64,000 bases of DNA from Cheiracanthium punctorium (Eukaryota; Arthropoda; Arachnida; Araneae; Cheiracanthiidae), in NCBI GenBank assembly GCA_038373885.1, contig JAWZYV010000091.1, positions 1,116,001 through 1,180,000 of the forward strand. The letters are read 5' to 3'. Position 1 is the stretch's first letter. The number at the start of each line of letters is the position of its first letter. Both the position numbers and the translations under genes were made by a program. Shown here piece by piece: positions 59,281-64,000 of the stretch. The notes below the pieces were generated by a model that saw only the letters and a list, made by a program, of their open reading frames with translations, had not been told where the DNA came from and did not search any database.

Positions 59281-60800
59281 AATATTATTGAAGAGAAACC
59301 TCAGCAATTAATAGGGAATGAAAATAATATAAATAATGAAGTGTATATGGAAATATTTCCGAAAACATACTCTCAGTCAGATAACATATTGAAGTGAATT
59401 ATAATAGAACCTAAAAATGCGATTGAACTTTTATTAATGCTGACTTAATCGAATATCTGTGATAATTAGAGAACATATCGCCATGGCTACGGTAAAATAA
59501 TTTGGTATGATGACAATGAAATCAATAACTATCCAGTAGAGTTTTTGAATTCTTTGACTGTGAAAAGCTGGCGTTTGTTTGTTTGTTTTTTTTTTTTTTT
59601 TCGCGGTTAGCCGGGAGCAAGTGAAAAATAGCAAGATAATTGTGATCGGCGCCAAACGCTTACAAACCTAAAGCGATTTCCCGTACATATTTTTTTCCCT
59701 TTCCATATTTTGGAATTTTAATTTAATTTCGCATTTTAATTTAATTCCACACGTTTTCCCCATTATGTAACTAATAAGTATACAAATTTCTTTTTAGCAT
59801 ATTGAAAGTTTTGTACAGATTGAATTCTGTATACGGATTAAAATTTCCGGCTTTTTTTTTTTTTTTTTTTCCCGGGAACGATAGTGTTTCAGAAGTAGTC
59901 TTTAAACGTTTCCCAGGAAAAAACAGTTGGCGGGATTTGCACCTGGCCAAGGGCGGATTCAAGGGGTGGGGGCGGAAGGGGCGACCGCATCTTCCCGCGA
60001 TAAAAAAGAAATCAATGTAAAAGATCCTTTTTTACTTCCATAAAATGGATGTATAGGTCAATGTTCCAACTAACCCCCCCCCCCCCGCAGTCGGAAATTC
60101 AACCTGAATCACATATAAACAGACACCACAGTACTTCTTAGTAAGAGATTGCGTAAATAGATACGACGCTTTGCAATCCCTCACTGCTATGTATGATTCT
60201 GAGTTGCTTTTGTGTAATTTATTCCGGCCGCATGGGAAATGAATGAATCACCCTTTACGCATAATTATACAGCAATGCATCTGAAAAGCAAACACTATGA
60301 TTACCTTTTACTGAAATCAAAAAAAATTATTACAAGTGAGTCACAGTAAGGTAAATAATCAAAGATAATTTACCTCTGAAGAGGAGATTTCAAAATGCAG
60401 TGCGGCGTATAAAATCATTTCTGGGATATAATTAAAAAAAGATAAATAAACAGACATTTCTTATAATGAACTAAAGTTTGAATATCTAAAAGCCAAGAAA
60501 GCCATTAAAATCAGAGAATATTCCCCTTTTTTTTTTCTTTAAATTATAGCCATTTCCTCTACATCAAATCATTATACTCATTCTTCTATCCGGATGTTTT
60601 TCCTTGAGTGGGTATGCATCGTTTCACAAATGAAGGGGGGGATATGCTTTGTCTGGGTCAAAAAAATAATAATTGGAACTTCGCATTCAGAAACCGCAAA
60701 GTCTCTCTCTTTACAAGGCCAACAACAATAATAATAAAAAGAGAGGGAATAGTATATCTACCCATGCCGGAATCTCATGATGTTTTTTTTTTTTTAAATA
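59281..60800. other. AT-rich non-coding stretch
   Basis: No gene. CAAGGGCGGATTCAAGGGGT (59948) is the inverse of the MITE-like end at 39985 and has no visible partner. Poly-C at 60075. Confidence 0.45.
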
Positions 60801-60829
60801 AAAACTAGACTGGGGTCAGTGAACGAAAC

Positions 60830-60890
60830 CACGTGGCATGACCTCCGAGGCAGCTATAAAAATACCGGTCGGTCGGCTGCAGGCTTCCTT
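60830..60890 (+). promoter_or_regulatory. Candidate RNA polymerase II core promoter
   Basis: TATAAAAATA at 60855-60864 with an E-box CACGTG at 60830-60835 and GC-richer sequence (CCGGTCGGTCGGCTGCAGG) about 25-30 bp downstream where a start site would lie. A 133-aa open frame (60819-61220) and several start codons follow, but none shows a known domain. It could equally be a promoter within a transposon or LTR. Confidence 0.3.
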
Positions 60891-61404
60891 TGCTTTTGGA
60901 CCTCACTACCCGCAAGTTCTCTCTCTCTTCTTTTTGCACAACACGACTTCGTTATGATTTTAGGAGCTCGGATCAGAAGCTCCCGAGCTGTCACTGTCGG
61001 TATGCGGACAATCGTCCACTTCGGGACATTCGAAAGAATCGCCCACAATCAGATTGTCCACACGTTAACGTTCGTGCGTATGGACTGTCCAGCATGGACC
61101 ATTTGGTTGGATTTGAGGATGAAGCATTTCTTACAGGGTTTTTTTTTTTCTTTCTGTAATAAATTCCTTCTCTGTCTCTACTTAGAAGAAGAGACTTCTA
61201 TTCCAGAAGTTCTTTTTTAAAATAATTTTTTGGATAACACTTCACACACTCTCTGTTGCCGACTGGATCTGACAGGCAGGAGAGATGGGTAGAGAACTAA
61301 GCTTCCAGTGAAACAGAGAAATAAAATGAACAAAATGTCGAGATGATAACTTGAAAATATCCAGGCGTGATTTTCGATTATCATCACGGCATTTTTGTTG
61401 CAAA

Positions 61405-61612
61405 TCTAAAGACAGAACCCACACACCACCACACTGGTCAAGATGTCGGGCTGGCAACCGGAGTGCTTGCGAGTTCGACCCTTGACCTCTGGCACTGAAC
61501 CCTCCCGTGTACGTACTGTTAGCACGTCGATGAGGGTTTTGTGCCAGATACGCTAACGTGCACGCCAAATCCGTGTGCGTGTAGTAACTCGAATTTGTGC
61601 ACACACGTGCAG
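61405..61612 (+). mobile_element. tRNA-derived SINE (family F, related to A)
   Basis: CACACTGGTCAAGATGTCGG (A-box region), CTGGCAACCGGAGTGCTTGC, GAGTTCGACCCTTGACC (B box), then TAACGTGCACGCCAAATCCG, which resembles the CGTGCACGTTAAATCTGTGG block of family A. Frames on the minus strand are by-products. Confidence 0.7.
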
Positions 61613-63189
61613 AGTAGGGATGGGCTTAATGGTGATTTTCGGATATCAGTGAAAAGAGTGATACTCTTTAGGTGACTGTCACCGATAAGAGACTTTCACC
61701 ATTTAGTTTTAAATGTTGATCGTCTCCTATAAGAGGAGGAGATTTTCTGTACAAATTTCGTTTCGAAGCGGTAGGGGGGGGGGGATTTTGTTTCGCTCGC
61801 TCACAGACACCAGATGCGTGTATTCGGCATTTGATTTTTTCTTTTCTTTTTTTCTGATTGTTGGAGCAAATTTCTCCTTTGCTAGTGTATTTGTTATGGT
61901 GTCACAGTAATTATATACAGTTTCTATTATTTGAAGATTATTTTGGGTAAAGGAGCTTTGAGCGAAGGGCGTACTTAAGGGGGGCCGAGCCCCCTCCGAA
62001 AGTGTAAAGCAATTATTAAAAAAAGGGTTAATTTGAAATACTTAAATTAATTCTAGTAACAGTAAGGTTTAAAATACCCCCTCCCCTCCGAAAGGTAAAC
62101 CTGTATATGCTATTGCTTTGAGCGATATAGTTTTAAATGACTGTTCTGTTCATTCCGTGTCGTCACGCTTTCGCACATAAGGAGGTTAACTGTTTCGGGC
62201 TGAGGTGGGATATGGGATATTTAGTTATTTTTAGTGTGGCTGGCTCGCAGACGAATAGAGGTGCCCCTCCCCCCTTTCTCCACTATTGATCGCCGTTGTT
62301 CGTTTGACCGTTTGTTAAAGAAAGATAAGATTCTAGAAATGAATTTTTGCTCGCTCACTTAACGCGAGTTTGTCGGAACATAGCGGCTAGAGGCAACGCA
62401 AATTAAAAGCATTTTTATTATTTGAAGATTACCACAGTAAATGGTGTTTTGATCAATATAATTTTCACTGAGCATTAAAAATAGTTCCTTTAATTTAATT
62501 TTTATAGCTTTTCTTTTTTCATATTATGTTTGCTGGAATTTAAGAAGTTGTTTAAATTCAAATAAGTTACAATGTTAAATAAACATAATGGTTATAGCGG
62601 CGTGAGCTAGGTTTGATATTTGTGATCATAATGCACCCAAAAAGCTCACTTATTATTATTATTTGTGCATCAAATATTGTATAAAGAAAAAATTTCTAAA
62701 TATAGCTGATAGGATCGGGGGACCGTATAAAAATTTAAATTCCGTAATTTTTATAGGAAGTGATTTATTGACTTCAGTTGTTTCTGATATAATAGATTAC
62801 ACAATTTGAAGCATTTTTGTAACAGGAACTATGTGTGTCTGACTAACAGTTTAGGAAATAGCCATTGGGCACCGTTAGCACTGAACACAGGGCCGGTTCC
62901 ATCGGGGGGTGTTACACCCCCCACCCCCAACTTTATGAAAAAGTACTTTTGTCTCCAAAATCATCAATTGCCAAAGGACTGTCGGCAAATTTGAGCTTTA
63001 ACCAACAATCTGTTAAGTGTTCAGTGTATAAATTACCAATTCTGCCGACAGTTTATTATAAGTTATACCATATCATGAACATAGTCTTGCTACAATTTTC
63101 ATGTTTCATTTTAGTGATTTAAGTGCTAGTAAACAAGTCCCCTTTGTCCCACCGAGCCAACTTCATTCCAGATCATCTCAGTGTAATGT
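61613..63189. other. Non-coding stretch with MITE debris
   Basis: No gene. GGGCGTACTTAAGGGGGGCC (61968) and the hairpin GGGGGGTGTTACACCCCCC (62904-62922) after CAGGGCCGGTTCCATC resemble ends of G-rich MITEs. Frames under 90 aa only. Confidence 0.4.
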
Positions 63190-63418
63190 CTCAGTGTGTA
63201 TTTATATGACAAACCTGCACACTTGGTATCTGCCTGAGGGGGTGCCTCGGGCGTAGGACTTTTTAAGGGGATAAAGCGTATTCACGCTTAATATGGAGAA
63301 AATCGCCCCAAACTCCAGATTGTTAGAACTAAGGCTGCGAGTCCAGAACCCTGGATGTGCAATTCAGCTATCTCCCAATGTTTAGTGATTTTAACCACTT
63401 TGCCATTAATGGATCCAG
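63190..63418 (-). mobile_element. SINE family B, copy 6
   Basis: Plus strand shows CCTGCACACTTGGTATCTGC, AAGCGTATTCACGCTTAATA, CCCAAACTCCAGATTGTTAG and a decayed head near AACCACTTTGCCATTAATGG, all in the order of the 41650 copy. Confidence 0.75.
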
Positions 63419-63491
63419 AGATCATTTACGGAAATTATATAAATTAGAATTGATAAATAGATAATGATTGAAGTTAGATAAGTTGAAGCAA

Positions 63492-63707
63492 ACAATACAA
63501 GTAACTTCAATCTTAGTTAAATGACGGTTTTTAGGCTTGATACTTGATGCTTGCACCAGAAAATAAATTTTTCTGAAATATACATGAATTCAAGTGCATT
63601 CTAGAAAATATATTCTAATTTGTGTTCTAGAGACAATGTTCTAAATTGATTTTCTGATGCAGGCATCAAGCCTAAAAAGTGTTATTTAACCAAGTTACCT
63701 GTATTGT
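63492..63707. mobile_element. TIR MITE, 216 bp
   Basis: Left ACAATACAAGTAACTT and right reverse complement ACAATACAGGTAACTT. Both continue GTTAAATRAC, TTTTTAGGCTTGAT and CAGAAAAT, so the TIRs are ~75-80 bp with small indels. Non-coding; target duplication unclear. Confidence 0.75.
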
Positions 63708-64000
63708 GTGAATATAAAAAAAATGTTTATATATTAAAACAACACAAATACTAATTTCATCAATATATATTTGTATAGCAGTGTAAGTAAATCGTTAACA
63801 GGATTGATTGAAGAATTTCGAGATGATTGAACAGTCATTGTTTACAGTTTACACTTTGCTCGTAATGAAATTGAATACCACAGCATATTTTATATGCATT
63901 CATTAAAATAAAAATGACAGGCAAAATTGGTATATATTTTTGAAGGCATATTGTTATAGAGTAAAAATGGTTTGCATTTTAATTAAAAATAACAAAATTC

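Overview
This is an AT-rich eukaryotic window with no recognisable host protein-coding exon, no rRNA or tRNA gene and no CRISPR array. Its content is almost entirely transposon-derived: tRNA-headed SINEs, several classes of miniature inverted-repeat elements, Tc1/mariner-like transposase remnants, Helitron-like repeats, a rearranged LTR-like element, a satellite-like array and many simple repeats. The mix (tRNA SINEs with G-rich hAT-like MITEs and decayed Tc1/mariner copies) fits a large, TE-rich arthropod genome. A chelicerate such as a spider is my best guess, but nothing here proves the taxon. The stretch is best read as intergenic or long-intron DNA.

Layout. 1-420: fragments of a tRNA-derived SINE. 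3437-3947: a piggyBac-like MITE (TTAA target) with a long central palindrome. 4078-5075: a tandem array of roughly 140-175 bp units, interrupted by a 175-bp hAT-like MITE. 7.3-11.4 kb: a hAT-like fragment, two Helitron-like copies and decayed Helitron-type coding sequence. 11.8-13.8 kb: two SINEs and a TIR element whose left end is split by an insertion. 15.6-23.2 kb: a nest of hAT-like insertions four levels deep, each with its own 8-bp target duplication. 23.5-26.0 kb: two TA-flanked Tc1/mariner-type elements, one a head-to-head fold-back and one with a decayed DDE transposase. 28-35 kb: hAT-like MITEs, a TIR element with repeated inner motifs, a SINE and a palindromic MITE. 35.3-36.0 kb: a nearly perfect 302-nt inverted duplication that looks LTR-derived, next to a long (AT)n tract. 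38.6-45.1 kb: five SINEs of three families and a third Helitron-like copy. 47.1-49.5 kb: a candidate TIR element carrying six copies of a TACGTACGGGAC-type motif. 50-58.7 kb: SINEs, MITEs and two larger TIR elements (1.6 and 1.9 kb). 60.8-61.2 kb: a GC-richer stretch with a TATA box, the only candidate promoter. 61.4-63.7 kb: two SINEs and a MITE.

All coding traces are broken transposase or helicase remnants, so there is no functional gene set to connect. The interest lies in the insertion chronology, in the target-site duplications that can be read directly, and in a few element structures (the 7.2-kb element lacking an evident transposase, the inverted LTR-like pair, and TIR elements with scattered inner motifs) that I cannot assign to a named family.
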